Origin: Oscillospiraceae bacterium
GTDB taxonomy: Bacteria; Bacillota; Clostridia; UBA1381; UBA9506
Length of the DNA stretch: 64,000 nt
Assembly (NCBI GenBank): GCA_015068555.1
Contig: SVKI01000004.1
Location: 1 to 64,000, forward strand
Reading direction: 5' to 3'
Below are positions 9,211 through 17,217 of this stretch, one piece after another. The first letter of the stretch is position 1; each line of letters starts with the position of its first letter. A program made the translations under genes and the position numbers. The notes below the pieces were generated by a model. It was not told the DNA's origin, searched no databases, and saw only the letters and a list, made by a program, of their open reading frames with translations.

Positions 9211-10383
9211 TTAAAAGGATTTGTAAAATTGCCCCGTTTTCTCTAAATGATAAATTAACCGCACAAGCTTTTTAGCAGCATGAGATACAGCAACATTGTA
9301 ATGCTTACCTTCATTTCGTTTTTTGGAAAGGTATTCACCAAAAGAAGAATCCCAGTTGCAAACGAATTTTGTGGCATTAAAAAGAGCATATCTCAAATAC
9401 CGAGAACCACGCTTTTCCATATGAGAATAGCAGTTCTGCATTTGTCCTGATTGATATGTAGATGGTGATAAACCTGCATAGGCAAGAATTTTATCAGGTG
9501 AAGAAAACTTATCAAAATCACCAATCTCAGCAATTATCATAGCTCCCATACGATAACTGATGCCGGGAATGCTGAGGATTGGGGAATTGATTTCGTCCAT
9601 TATGGATTTAATTGCATCTTCGACCTCTCTGATTTCTGTATCAAGTTCACTTATGAGCTTGATTGTATGCTTTAATTCGAGAGACTTGGCAGGCATGACA
9701 GAACCGATAGAATTTCTTGCAGCATCACGAAAACGAATGGCAATATCGCGGTTGTATCTGCCCTTTGAGGCTTCATAAAGTAAGTTTACAAGCCTTGTAA
9801 GGTGAGCATCTGCAATGTGATGAGCTGACGGAAATTCTGAAAGCAATGTATAGACAGACTTCATATGCAGAGTTGGGACTATTTTTTCAAGTTCGGGAAA
9901 GAGGATATTAACAAGCCTTGCAACGGATTGTTTAAGTTTAGCTCTCTCTTGTACTTTATCAAATCTGTATCTTGTTAGTGACTTTAACTCTTCGTTATGA
10001 TATAATGTGTTTGAGTAGGACTTTAAGTTCACATCAGACATTAACATCATAGCGATAGTATGGGCATCAACCTTATCCGTTTTAGTCTTTCTGAGAGTAA
10101 GACTTTTTCGGTATAGATTGGTATGTAGTGGATTGATAATGTAGGTCGCCAAACCTTTATCAAGAAGAAAACCCAGAAGATTGTATGAGTAATGTCCTGT
10201 GGCTTCAAGCCCTACTTTTACTTTGCTCAAATCTTCTGAAACAGATTTGATTCTTTGATAAAGTTCTTCAAAACCTTGCATATTGTTGGGAAAGGTAAAG
10301 GCATCAAAAAGAACTTCACCATTGGAATTGCAGAGGAAACAATCATGCTTGTCCTTTGCAACATCAATTCCTGCATAAATCAT
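9211..10383 (-). CDS. IS110-family transposase (DEDD recombinase)
   Basis: IS110 recombinases combine an N-terminal RuvC-like DEDD domain with a C-terminal Transposase_20 domain that supplies a serine nucleophile. Seen: MIYAGIDVAKDKHD at the start (first catalytic Asp), VGLEATGHYS near 60, KTDKVDAHTIA near 100, and the C-terminal ILSIPGISYRMGAMIIAEIGD and ILAYAGLSPSTYQSG segments. The 390 residues appear intact with no frameshift. GAGG lies 8 bases before the ATG. It interrupts the gap between nif3 and a flavin reductase. Confidence 0.95.
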   Translation of the reverse strand: MIYAGIDVAKDKHDCFLCNSNGEVLFDAFTFPNNMQGFEELYQRIKSVSEDLSKVKVGLEATGHYSYNLLGFLLDKGLATYIINPLHTNLYRKSLTLRKTKTDKVDAHTIAMMLMSDVNLKSYSNTLYHNEELKSLTRYRFDKVQERAKLKQSVARLVNILFPELEKIVPTLHMKSVYTLLSEFPSAHHIADAHLTRLVNLLYEASKGRYNRDIAIRFRDAARNSIGSVMPAKSLELKHTIKLISELDTEIREVEDAIKSIMDEINSPILSIPGISYRMGAMIIAEIGDFDKFSSPDKILAYAGLSPSTYQSGQMQNCYSHMEKRGSRYLRYALFNATKFVCNWDSSFGEYLSKKRNEGKHYNVAVSHAAKKLVRLIYHLEKTGQFYKSF

Positions 10384-10580
10384 AAAACTACCTCATTTCA
10401 ATAAATTTTGATACTGTTTAGATCCACAGGGCACTTTGCGATTGTAACCTTGTTCTAAATAAACCGTCATGCGGTATCTAACTGATTAACAACTGTACAA
10501 AGAGACTGTGGTTAGAGCCTTAAAAAAACCATCAAGTGGTAGGAGAATTGAACTAATCCACAGTATCTAAAACAGTATAG
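10384..10580 (-). ncRNA. Candidate IS110 bridge RNA region
   Basis: In IS110-group elements the non-coding end upstream of the transposase is transcribed as a bridge RNA with two guide loops. Here about 200 bases upstream of the transposase are bounded by a long inverted repeat (ATACTGTTTAGAT at 10411-10423, ATCTAAAACAGTAT at 10565-10578, one bulge). An inner ACTGTGG/CCACAGT stem pairs 10505-10511 with 10558-10564. A TATACT -10-like hexamer lies at the outer edge on the minus strand. Assignment comes from position and structure, not from a sequence match. Confidence 0.5.
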
Positions 10581-10639
10581 CATATATCCATAAAAAATGG
10601 ATATTTAACTATATTTATATAATACAAGGAGAAAATAAG

Positions 10640-11155
10640 ATGAATCAATTTCACGAAATCTCACCCGAACAAATGAACAAAGATCCATTTTCCCTGATTG
10701 GAAAGGACTGGATGTTAATCGGTGCACAAAACGGTGATACCGTTAACGCGATGACGGCCTCCTGGGGCGGTATGGGCGTTTTATGGCATAAAAATGTGGT
10801 GTTCACATTCATTCGCCCACAGCGCTTCACTAAAACATTAGTGGATGCCTCCGACCATTTTTCTCTGACTTTTTTTGACGAAAGTTATCGCGATACCCTC
10901 GCCTATTTTGGCAAAGTCAGCGGTTTTGATGAGGATAAAATTAAAACATCAGGCTTAACCATTGAGTCTATTGATGGTGCGCCCTGCTTTAAAGAAGGTA
11001 AGCTAATTTTGATTTGCAAAAAGCTCTATGCAGGTGACATTCTGCCTGAGGGCTTCTTCTCTGATGAAATTGATGCAAGGCATTACCCGGGAAAAGACTA
11101 TCACACCATGTATGTGGGTGAAATTGAAAAGGTACTCGTAAAAAACGAAGCATAG
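10640..11155 (+). CDS. Flavin reductase family protein (FMN-binding split barrel)
   Basis: The flavin_reduct fold binds FMN and uses NAD(P)H or acts as an FMN-dependent electron carrier. The 171-residue protein has the family pattern of an early MTASWGGMG segment, FIRPQRFTKTLVDASDHFSLTFF, and a C-terminal YHTMYVGEIEKV strand. AAGGAG sits 9 bases before the ATG. It stands alone between the IS element and a bidirectional terminator. The partner enzyme is unknown. Its own promoter is unclear, and the IS insertion may have changed its expression. Confidence 0.85.
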   Translation: MNQFHEISPEQMNKDPFSLIGKDWMLIGAQNGDTVNAMTASWGGMGVLWHKNVVFTFIRPQRFTKTLVDASDHFSLTFFDESYRDTLAYFGKVSGFDEDKIKTSGLTIESIDGAPCFKEGKLILICKKLYAGDILPEGFFSDEIDARHYPGKDYHTMYVGEIEKVLVKNEA

Positions 11156-11164
11156 ATACATGCC

Positions 11165-11205
11165 GGCAATAAAAAAAGTCCCCCAAAGGGGACTTTTTTA
11201 TTGCC
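11165..11205. terminator. Bidirectional terminator between flavin reductase and putP
   Basis: Stem GGCAATAAAAAAAGTCCCC / GGGGACTTTTTTATTGCC with a CAAA loop and one bulged base. A-rich and U-rich arms serve both converging genes. Confidence 0.9.
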
Positions 11206-11213
11206 TTATTTGA

Positions 11214-12743
11214 TTAATCATCAATTGAATTATCGGTTGCCTGTTCGTAGATAGCAAGCACTTCTTCAGAAGGCTTTTTATCAAGCAGGGTCACAATTAC
11301 GGCAGCAATTGCACCGGCAATAAAACCGGGAACAATTTCATAAACACCGGTACCTGCCAGCCAAATCAGCCACACAATATCCACAACGGCACCCACTATA
11401 ATACCTGCGAGGGCACCTTTATAGGTAAAGCGTTTCCAGAACAAGGACAGGATTACAACCGGTCCGAAAGCTGCACCAAATAAGCCCCAGGCATTGCCAA
11501 CCATGTCCATAATGGCCTGAGCTCCCTTGCCTTCGCTGCTGGCGATGAAGTAAGCCACGATAGCAACCACAACAACCACCAGGCGACCTATCCAAAGCAG
11601 TTCTTTCTGAGAAGCCTGTTTTCTGATAAAAGGTTTGTAGATATCGCTTGTGAACGATGAGGAAGCAACCAACAGCTGAGAGTCTGCAGTAGACATGGAG
11701 GCCGCAATGATAGCAGCCAACAACAAACCTGCGATAAAGGCCGGGAAAACCATACGTGATAACTGGATAAAGATAGTTTCCTGCAGCCCGTTTTCGAGCA
11801 TATATTGTGCAAAAGGAATCTCTGTGCCGGTGAAGTTAACTGCGAGTATTCTGCCAAGGTATGCAATTATAATAGCAGCACCAAGCGAAAGAACAACCCA
11901 AATGATGGCAACCGTTGCCGACTTCTTCACCATGCTGGGCTTTTCAATTGCCATGAAGCGCACCAAAATGTGCGGCATACCAAAATAGCCAAGACCCCAA
12001 CCCAGACCGGAAAGAATCTCTTGCCAGCTGGCGTTGAAGAAGTTTGCCACAAAGCTATAGCTGGTGCCTGTTGCTTCATTGGTAATTGTCTGACCAAGAA
12101 GAGTCAGATCGGTTTCTTTAAAGGCCACAATGGCAATGGGCACAACAAGCAGAGCCGCAAGCATCAAAAGACCCTGGAAAAAGTCTGTCCAACATACGGC
12201 CTTATATCCACCCAGGAAGGTGTATATCAAAAGGATGGCCACAAAAATAATCATTTCCACTTCAAGGGAAATTTGCGGAATCAACTGATGGAACACGGTC
12301 GCACCGGCTGAAAAAGCAGAAGCAACATACAAGGTGAAGCTCACCAAAAACACGATAGCACAAATAATTTTGAGTGCAGGATTTGCCGTCATAAAACGAT
12401 TGGACAAATACTGCGGCAACGTGATGGAATCACCCGAGGCTTTTGAGAATTTTCTCAAACGTCTGGCAACGAAAATCCAGTTCAAGGCCGTACCAATCGC
12501 AAGACCGATACCTATCCAAGCCTGGCCAAAACCAAAAGCAAAAATACTGCCGGGCAGACCCATTAAGAGCCAAGCACTCATGTCAGAGGCCTGTGCACTC
12601 ATGGCCGTTACCCACGGTCCCATCTGGCGGCCGCCTAAAAAATAATCTTTTTCTCCTTCTCCCTTACCCTTGGCACTGACAAAAAAGAAAACACCAATGG
12701 CAAGCATTGCCACAAAATAAAGGGCGAATGCTGTTAATTCCAT
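11214..12743 (-). CDS. putP: Sodium/proline symporter (SSS family)
   Basis: Sodium:solute symporter, most similar in pattern to PutP, importing proline with Na+. The 509-residue protein is almost entirely hydrophobic segments, consistent with 12-13 transmembrane helices. It has the YFLGGRQMGPWVTAMSAQASDMSAW loop characteristic of PutP, and ASMSTADSQLLVASSS near 330. The track start (12821) would put the promoter inside the gene. The ATG at 12743 gives the usual family N-terminus MELTAFALYF, with AAAGG about 14 bases upstream. A strong promoter with dyads lies upstream. Substrate by family only. Confidence 0.9.
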   Translation of the reverse strand: MELTAFALYFVAMLAIGVFFFVSAKGKGEGEKDYFLGGRQMGPWVTAMSAQASDMSAWLLMGLPGSIFAFGFGQAWIGIGLAIGTALNWIFVARRLRKFSKASGDSITLPQYLSNRFMTANPALKIICAIVFLVSFTLYVASAFSAGATVFHQLIPQISLEVEMIIFVAILLIYTFLGGYKAVCWTDFFQGLLMLAALLVVPIAIVAFKETDLTLLGQTITNEATGTSYSFVANFFNASWQEILSGLGWGLGYFGMPHILVRFMAIEKPSMVKKSATVAIIWVVLSLGAAIIIAYLGRILAVNFTGTEIPFAQYMLENGLQETIFIQLSRMVFPAFIAGLLLAAIIAASMSTADSQLLVASSSFTSDIYKPFIRKQASQKELLWIGRLVVVVVAIVAYFIASSEGKGAQAIMDMVGNAWGLFGAAFGPVVILSLFWKRFTYKGALAGIIVGAVVDIVWLIWLAGTGVYEIVPGFIAGAIAAVIVTLLDKKPSEEVLAIYEQATDNSIDD

Positions 12744-12768
12744 AATAATCTCATACCTTTCTTTTATG

Positions 12769-12820
12769 TAATACCAAGGTATTATATCATAAGTTTTTGC
12801 AGAATGCAATACAGAATGCA
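12769..12820 (-). promoter_or_regulatory. putP promoter with overlapping operator-like repeats
   Basis: Read on the minus strand: TTGCAT (12804-12809), 17-base spacer, TATAAT (12781-12786). A perfect 16-base palindrome TAATACCAAGGTATTA (12769-12784) overlaps the -10. Two direct copies of CAGAATGCA, 12 bases apart (12800 and 12812), cover the -35. This points to regulator binding; the nearby TetR protein is a candidate. Confidence 0.7.
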
Positions 12821-12864
12821 TTATAGACTTTATTCTATACTGTTTTTTATGATAATAAATAAAA

Positions 12865-12918
12865 TCCCTGTATATACAAATAATATAAACAAGACTTTTT
12901 TTAGTATATATACAGGGA
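12865..12918 (-). repeat. Inverted repeat downstream of the TetR gene
   Basis: TCCCTGTATATA at 12865-12876 and TATATACAGGGA at 12907-12918 are perfect 12-base inverted copies 30 bases apart in AT-rich sequence just past the TetR stop. It may be a large-loop terminator or paired operator halves. Confidence 0.5.
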
Positions 12919-12931
12919 AAAATATAAAACT

Positions 12932-13519
12932 TTATTTTTTTTGAATACCTTCTAAGAACATCGGCATCACGTTCTTGGCATATTGCTTTAAAGAATAGTC
13001 GCCATTACACAAACACCAGTCATATAAAAGGCCTCGCTCGCTCATGGCATACAGCTTCACGATTTCATTAATCGAAATATCATCGCGCAGTTCTCCACTT
13101 GCCTGTCCCTCCATAACGATTTGCCGAAGCAGCTTATAATACACGCGGTTATAGTCAAGCACGTGCTTTTCGCCCTTGGTAACAAGCTGCGTGGAATACA
13201 TCCTCGTCAGCAAATCAAGGGCAATCTGATTCTCGATCATGCCAAATAGCTCCTGATTGAGAAAAATCAGTTTTTGATAGGCTGATTCTTTTTCCACAAC
13301 CTGTTCTTTGAGTTCTTCGTATTTTTCATCAAATAAATAACTGAGGGAGCTAAGCAGCGCATCCTTACCCTCAAAATAATGGTAAAATGAACCCTTTGAG
13401 GTTTGCGATTCTTCTATAATTTCTTCTATAGTCGTATCATCATAGCCTTGCTCGTAAAAAAGCTTCCAGGCCGCACTAACAATGCGCCCTTTTGTGTTTC
13501 TTGTGTGTTTTTTGGCCAC
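12932..13519 (-). CDS. TetR/AcrR-family transcriptional regulator
   Basis: N-terminal TetR helix-turn-helix (residues about 10-55: GRIVSAAWKLFYEQGYDDTTIEEI, SQTSKGSFYHYF) followed by an all-helical ligand-binding domain with no recognisable ligand signature. 195 residues, usual length. It uses a GTG start at 13519 behind AAGGGTG; the gene lies 28 bases after dnaE, so it may be read from the dnaE promoter. The target is unknown. The symporter gene 190 bases downstream has operator-like repeats over its promoter, making it the first candidate. Confidence 0.9.
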   Translation of the reverse strand: MAKKHTRNTKGRIVSAAWKLFYEQGYDDTTIEEIIEESQTSKGSFYHYFEGKDALLSSLSYLFDEKYEELKEQVVEKESAYQKLIFLNQELFGMIENQIALDLLTRMYSTQLVTKGEKHVLDYNRVYYKLLRQIVMEGQASGELRDDISINEIVKLYAMSERGLLYDWCLCNGDYSLKQYAKNVMPMFLEGIQKK

Positions 13520-13547
13520 TTACTTCACCCTTTTCCGGCATAAACTT

Positions 13548-16500
13548 TTATTTTAACACCACGTTCTCTGCTCCAAGAACCTCGCGCAGCTCCATGAGTA
13601 ATGTCTCATCTGCCTGCACCCACAACGCCTGCTGTGCCATTGCCGTGGTTCCCGTTTCCTCAATATGAATGCAGACCGGAACTGTTCCATGATGGGCTGA
13701 AAGAATCGTCTTGATGCACTCTAACAGATAATCCTTGCCCAGCATAAAGCGAAGATACAGCTTCTTCCCATCAGTCTCTGTCTTCTGCTCCTTTTGTTTG
13801 ATCGCTTCTGTAATCAGTTGCGCCTGATTGACAACTAACTTTGGCTCCTCATCCTCACGCAAGCTCAGTCGGCCCTCCACACAAACCGGAGAATCTTCAT
13901 ACAAATAGGGCTTAAGCACCGCGTAAATCTTTGGAAAAACAATACATTCAATAGAACCCGTGACATCTTCTATGGTCACAAACGCCATCATTTGATTACT
14001 CTTTGTAATCTTTTCGCGCACATGAGAAACGACGCCGCAAAGCGAAACAATGGCACCATCCTGCACACGTAAGTTTTCTTCTGAATCGGCTATATCTGCC
14101 AAAGCCATATCTGAAAGCTCCGCTGCTTCAGCTGCATATTCATCCAGCGGATGACCGGAAAGATAAAAGCCCACACTCTCTTTTTCAAGCGATAAAAGTT
14201 TTTTGGGCGGAAATTCTTCCCGCACTATTCGCGTTCTGTGCGTTGTTACCTCGGCTTCTTCACCGCCAAACAGCGAGATTTGGCCGTCTACATTCTTCTT
14301 CCTGTCTTCTGCTACAGATGTGAGCAAAGATTCATATTCAAGCAGCAATGCCGATCGGGTTTCTCCCATCGCATCAAAGGCACCTGCTTTAATTAAATAT
14401 TCATGCACGCGTTTGGTGACATTTAAAGAAACCGTTCGCTTGACAAAATCCTCGTAATCAGCAAAGACGCCGCCACGCTCGCGTTCGGCGGCAATGGCAT
14501 CAATCACACCTGCCCCGACATTTTTAATCACAGCCAGACCAAAGCGAATGTTGTTATCCGAAACCGTAAAACCGCTATGGCTTTGGTTGATATCCGGCGG
14601 CAGAATTTTAATGCCCATGCGCTTGCATTCTGCCGAGTATTTTGCCACCTTTTCAGGCGTTCCCAACACCGACGATAAAAGAGCCGCCATATATTCTGCC
14701 GGATAAAAGTATTTGAGATATGCCGTTTGATAGGTAATCACCGAATAAGCTGCTGCGTGCGATTTATTAAACGCATATTGCGCAAAATCCATCATTTCAT
14801 CAAAAATTTCATTGGCAACTGCTTCCGGCACTCCACGCCGAATAGCACCATCAATTAAAACCGTTCCATCCTCATCGGTTTTACCGTAGATAAAGTTTTT
14901 GCGTTCCTCTGCCATAACATCGGCTTTTTTCTTACTCATGGCACGTCGAACCAGGTCGGCTCTGCCCAGAGAATAACCCGCCATTTCACGCACAATTTGC
15001 ATAACCTGTTCCTGATACACCATGCAGCCATAGGTCACATCCAGAATTTTTTCTAAAATAGGATGCTTATAACTGAGTGCCTTCGGGTTATTTTTATTGG
15101 CAATATAGCGGGGAATCTGATCCATCGGACCGGGACGGTAAAGTGAGATGCCCGCTATCACATCTTCCAGGCTTTCCGGCTTTAATTCCTTCATAAATTG
15201 CTTCATGCCGGCCGATTCCAACTGGAAAACGCCCTCACTCTCTCCGCGCGCAAGCATAGCATACACGCCGGCTTCATCCATGGGAAGATTCTCTAAATCA
15301 ATGGATATACCCTTAGATTTTTTTATAATGGAAAGGGCTTCATCAATAATCGAAAGGTTTCTAAGGCCCAAAAAGTCCATTTTCAAAAATCCCAGCTCTT
15401 CTATACTGCCCATCGGGAATTGGGTGGTGATAACATCATCATTTGTCTGAATGGGGATATGGTCTGTAATCACTTCTTTTGAAATGACCACACCGGCGGC
15501 ATGCGTGCCGGCATTGCGAATCAAACCTTCAAGCGCCAAAGCCTCGTCTAAAAGCTCATGCACTTTCGGGTCTTCATCATATTTTTTCTTCATTTCGGGG
15601 TTAAGTTCCATGGCGTGCTTAAGCGTCATGTTAAGCTCTGTCGGAATCATTTTGGCAACTTCATCCGTTTCGGCATAGCCGATATCCAACACACGCCCCA
15701 CATCACGAACGGCCGCTCTTGCTTTCATGGCGTTAAAGGTGATAATCTGCGCCACCTTTTCGCGACCATATTTGCCGATTACATAATCAATCACCTTCTG
15801 GCGGCCTTCATTACAAATATCCACATCAATATCCGGCATGCTGACGCGTTCCGGATTCAAAAAGCGCTCAAACAGCAGATTATAACGCAGTGGATCAATG
15901 TTCGTGATACCCAATGCATACGCCACGATACTGCCGGCAGCACTGCCTCTGCCCGGACCAACCGGAATGCCGTTATCTTTTGCATATTTAATAAAATCCC
16001 AAACAATCAAAAAATAGTCAACATACCCCATGCTGTTAATGACATGGAGTTCAAAGTCAAGCCGGTTTTTAGCCTCTATATTATCCTTGCCGTATCGTTT
16101 GATTAAGCCATTTTCACACAACTCTGTTAAATAAGAAAGAGAGTCCTTCCCTCCGGGCACGGCATACTGGGGTAAAAGCAGATTGCCGAATGTAAAGTCA
16201 ACCTTGCAGCGTTCTGCAATTTTTTGCGTGTTTTCAAGGCTTTCAGGAATCCCGCCAAAGAGACTGCGCATTTCCTCTTCGCTCTTTAAATAGAATTCAT
16301 CGGTTTCAAAGCGCATGCGGTCTTCTTCAGCCACTTTGCGGTTGGTTTGAATGCACATCAGCACATCCTGGTGCTTGGCATCTTCTCTGTTTATGTAGTG
16401 CACATCATTGGTTGCCACAAGCCCCAAATGGTACTCAGAAGCAAGCGCAATCAGTTTGGCATTCACTTTTTTCTGCTCCGCTATGCCATGATCCTGAATT

Positions 16501-17018
16501 TCCAAAAAGAAGTTGTCTCGGCCAAACATGGCGATATATTCTTCAATCAGTTGTCTGGCTTTTTTTTCATCATCCTGCAAAATAGCGTTAGGAATATCCC
16601 CGGCCAGGCAGGCGGATAAGGCAATCAGGCCTTCCGTGTGTCGGGCAAGGAGCTTTTGATCCACTCGCGGTTTATAATAAAATCCATCAGAAAAGCCGGC
16701 TGAAACCAGCTTAACCAGGTTTTTATATCCCGTCATATTCTCGGCAAGCAACACGAGATGGCCTGTACGGTTCCCATTTTCATGGGTTCTTTCATACATG
16801 TTCACACCGGCCGTATACACTTCGCATCCGATAACAGGATGGATTCCCATGGCCTTGGCTTTTTTATAAAAATCCACCACGCCGTACATAGCCCCATGGT
16901 CTGTGATGGCAACGGAGGTCATACCCTGTTCCTTCGCACGTTCTAACAAGGCATCCAGACGGCACAAGCCATCTAAAAAGCTATATTCTGTATGGACATG
17001 TAAATGCGTAAATCCCAT
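13548..17018 (-). CDS. dnaE: DNA polymerase III subunit alpha (DnaE)
   Basis: C-family replicative polymerase. The 1156-residue protein has an N-terminal PHP domain (HVHTEYSFLDG, TDHGAMYG), the palm motifs GPGRGSAAGS near 355 and PDIDVD near 395 with catalytic aspartates, a helix-hairpin-helix region, and a C-terminal OB-fold (VSLCGVVSHVREKITKSNQM) near 990. It is DnaE rather than PolC, as it lacks an inserted exonuclease domain. In Firmicutes DnaE usually extends primers alongside PolC. AAGGAGG precedes the ATG by about 9 bases. A divergent WG-repeat gene lies upstream and a TetR gene downstream. Confidence 0.97.
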   Translation of the reverse strand: MGFTHLHVHTEYSFLDGLCRLDALLERAKEQGMTSVAITDHGAMYGVVDFYKKAKAMGIHPVIGCEVYTAGVNMYERTHENGNRTGHLVLLAENMTGYKNLVKLVSAGFSDGFYYKPRVDQKLLARHTEGLIALSACLAGDIPNAILQDDEKKARQLIEEYIAMFGRDNFFLEIQDHGIAEQKKVNAKLIALASEYHLGLVATNDVHYINREDAKHQDVLMCIQTNRKVAEEDRMRFETDEFYLKSEEEMRSLFGGIPESLENTQKIAERCKVDFTFGNLLLPQYAVPGGKDSLSYLTELCENGLIKRYGKDNIEAKNRLDFELHVINSMGYVDYFLIVWDFIKYAKDNGIPVGPGRGSAAGSIVAYALGITNIDPLRYNLLFERFLNPERVSMPDIDVDICNEGRQKVIDYVIGKYGREKVAQIITFNAMKARAAVRDVGRVLDIGYAETDEVAKMIPTELNMTLKHAMELNPEMKKKYDEDPKVHELLDEALALEGLIRNAGTHAAGVVISKEVITDHIPIQTNDDVITTQFPMGSIEELGFLKMDFLGLRNLSIIDEALSIIKKSKGISIDLENLPMDEAGVYAMLARGESEGVFQLESAGMKQFMKELKPESLEDVIAGISLYRPGPMDQIPRYIANKNNPKALSYKHPILEKILDVTYGCMVYQEQVMQIVREMAGYSLGRADLVRRAMSKKKADVMAEERKNFIYGKTDEDGTVLIDGAIRRGVPEAVANEIFDEMMDFAQYAFNKSHAAAYSVITYQTAYLKYFYPAEYMAALLSSVLGTPEKVAKYSAECKRMGIKILPPDINQSHSGFTVSDNNIRFGLAVIKNVGAGVIDAIAAERERGGVFADYEDFVKRTVSLNVTKRVHEYLIKAGAFDAMGETRSALLLEYESLLTSVAEDRKKNVDGQISLFGGEEAEVTTHRTRIVREEFPPKKLLSLEKESVGFYLSGHPLDEYAAEAAELSDMALADIADSEENLRVQDGAIVSLCGVVSHVREKITKSNQMMAFVTIEDVTGSIECIVFPKIYAVLKPYLYEDSPVCVEGRLSLREDEEPKLVVNQAQLITEAIKQKEQKTETDGKKLYLRFMLGKDYLLECIKTILSAHHGTVPVCIHIEETGTTAMAQQALWVQADETLLMELREVLGAENVVLK

Positions 17019-17068
17019 AGCCGTTTCCTCCTTCGCTCAACAAAAATACTATGTAAACATATACAGAT

Positions 17069-17097
17069 ATTGTATCACAAAAAGCAACAATGCGCAA
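17069..17097 (-). promoter_or_regulatory. Promoter of dnaE
   Basis: TTGCGC, 17-base spacer, TACAAT on the minus strand, about 50 bases before the dnaE start. Confidence 0.7.
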
Positions 17098-17155
17098 TCC
17101 TTTTTGACAGAAGTGAAAAAGATGTGTTTTCTGCACCTTAAGTGTCAGAAAGCAG

Positions 17156-17184
17156 TTGAAATATGGCGAAATTTGCGGTACAAT
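17156..17184 (+). promoter_or_regulatory. Promoter of the WG-repeat gene
   Basis: TTGAAA, 17-base spacer, TACAAT, 33 bases before an AAGGAG site and ATG at 17218. It shows that the track start at 16903, inside dnaE, is not used. Confidence 0.75.
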
Positions 17185-17217
17185 AAAGATATGTTTTTGC
17201 AAGGAGAACGAACGAAA

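Larger units (their letters stand above)
9070..10590 (-). mobile_element. IS110-family insertion sequence (approximate limits)
   Basis: The element holds one transposase gene on the minus strand and a long structured non-coding segment upstream of it, the IS110-group arrangement. IS110 elements lack terminal inverted repeats and usually leave no target duplication, so the exact ends cannot be read from one copy. The given limits are the flanking gene boundary and the start of a short ATCC/GGAT palindrome. The interval 9070-9210 holds only an AT-rich stretch with a GAGCAAC/GTTGCTC hairpin. Confidence 0.75.

Noticed and set aside
10989-11186. Minus-strand ORF overlapping the flavin reductase
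   Set aside because: It starts in the terminator stem and is antisense to a well-supported gene.
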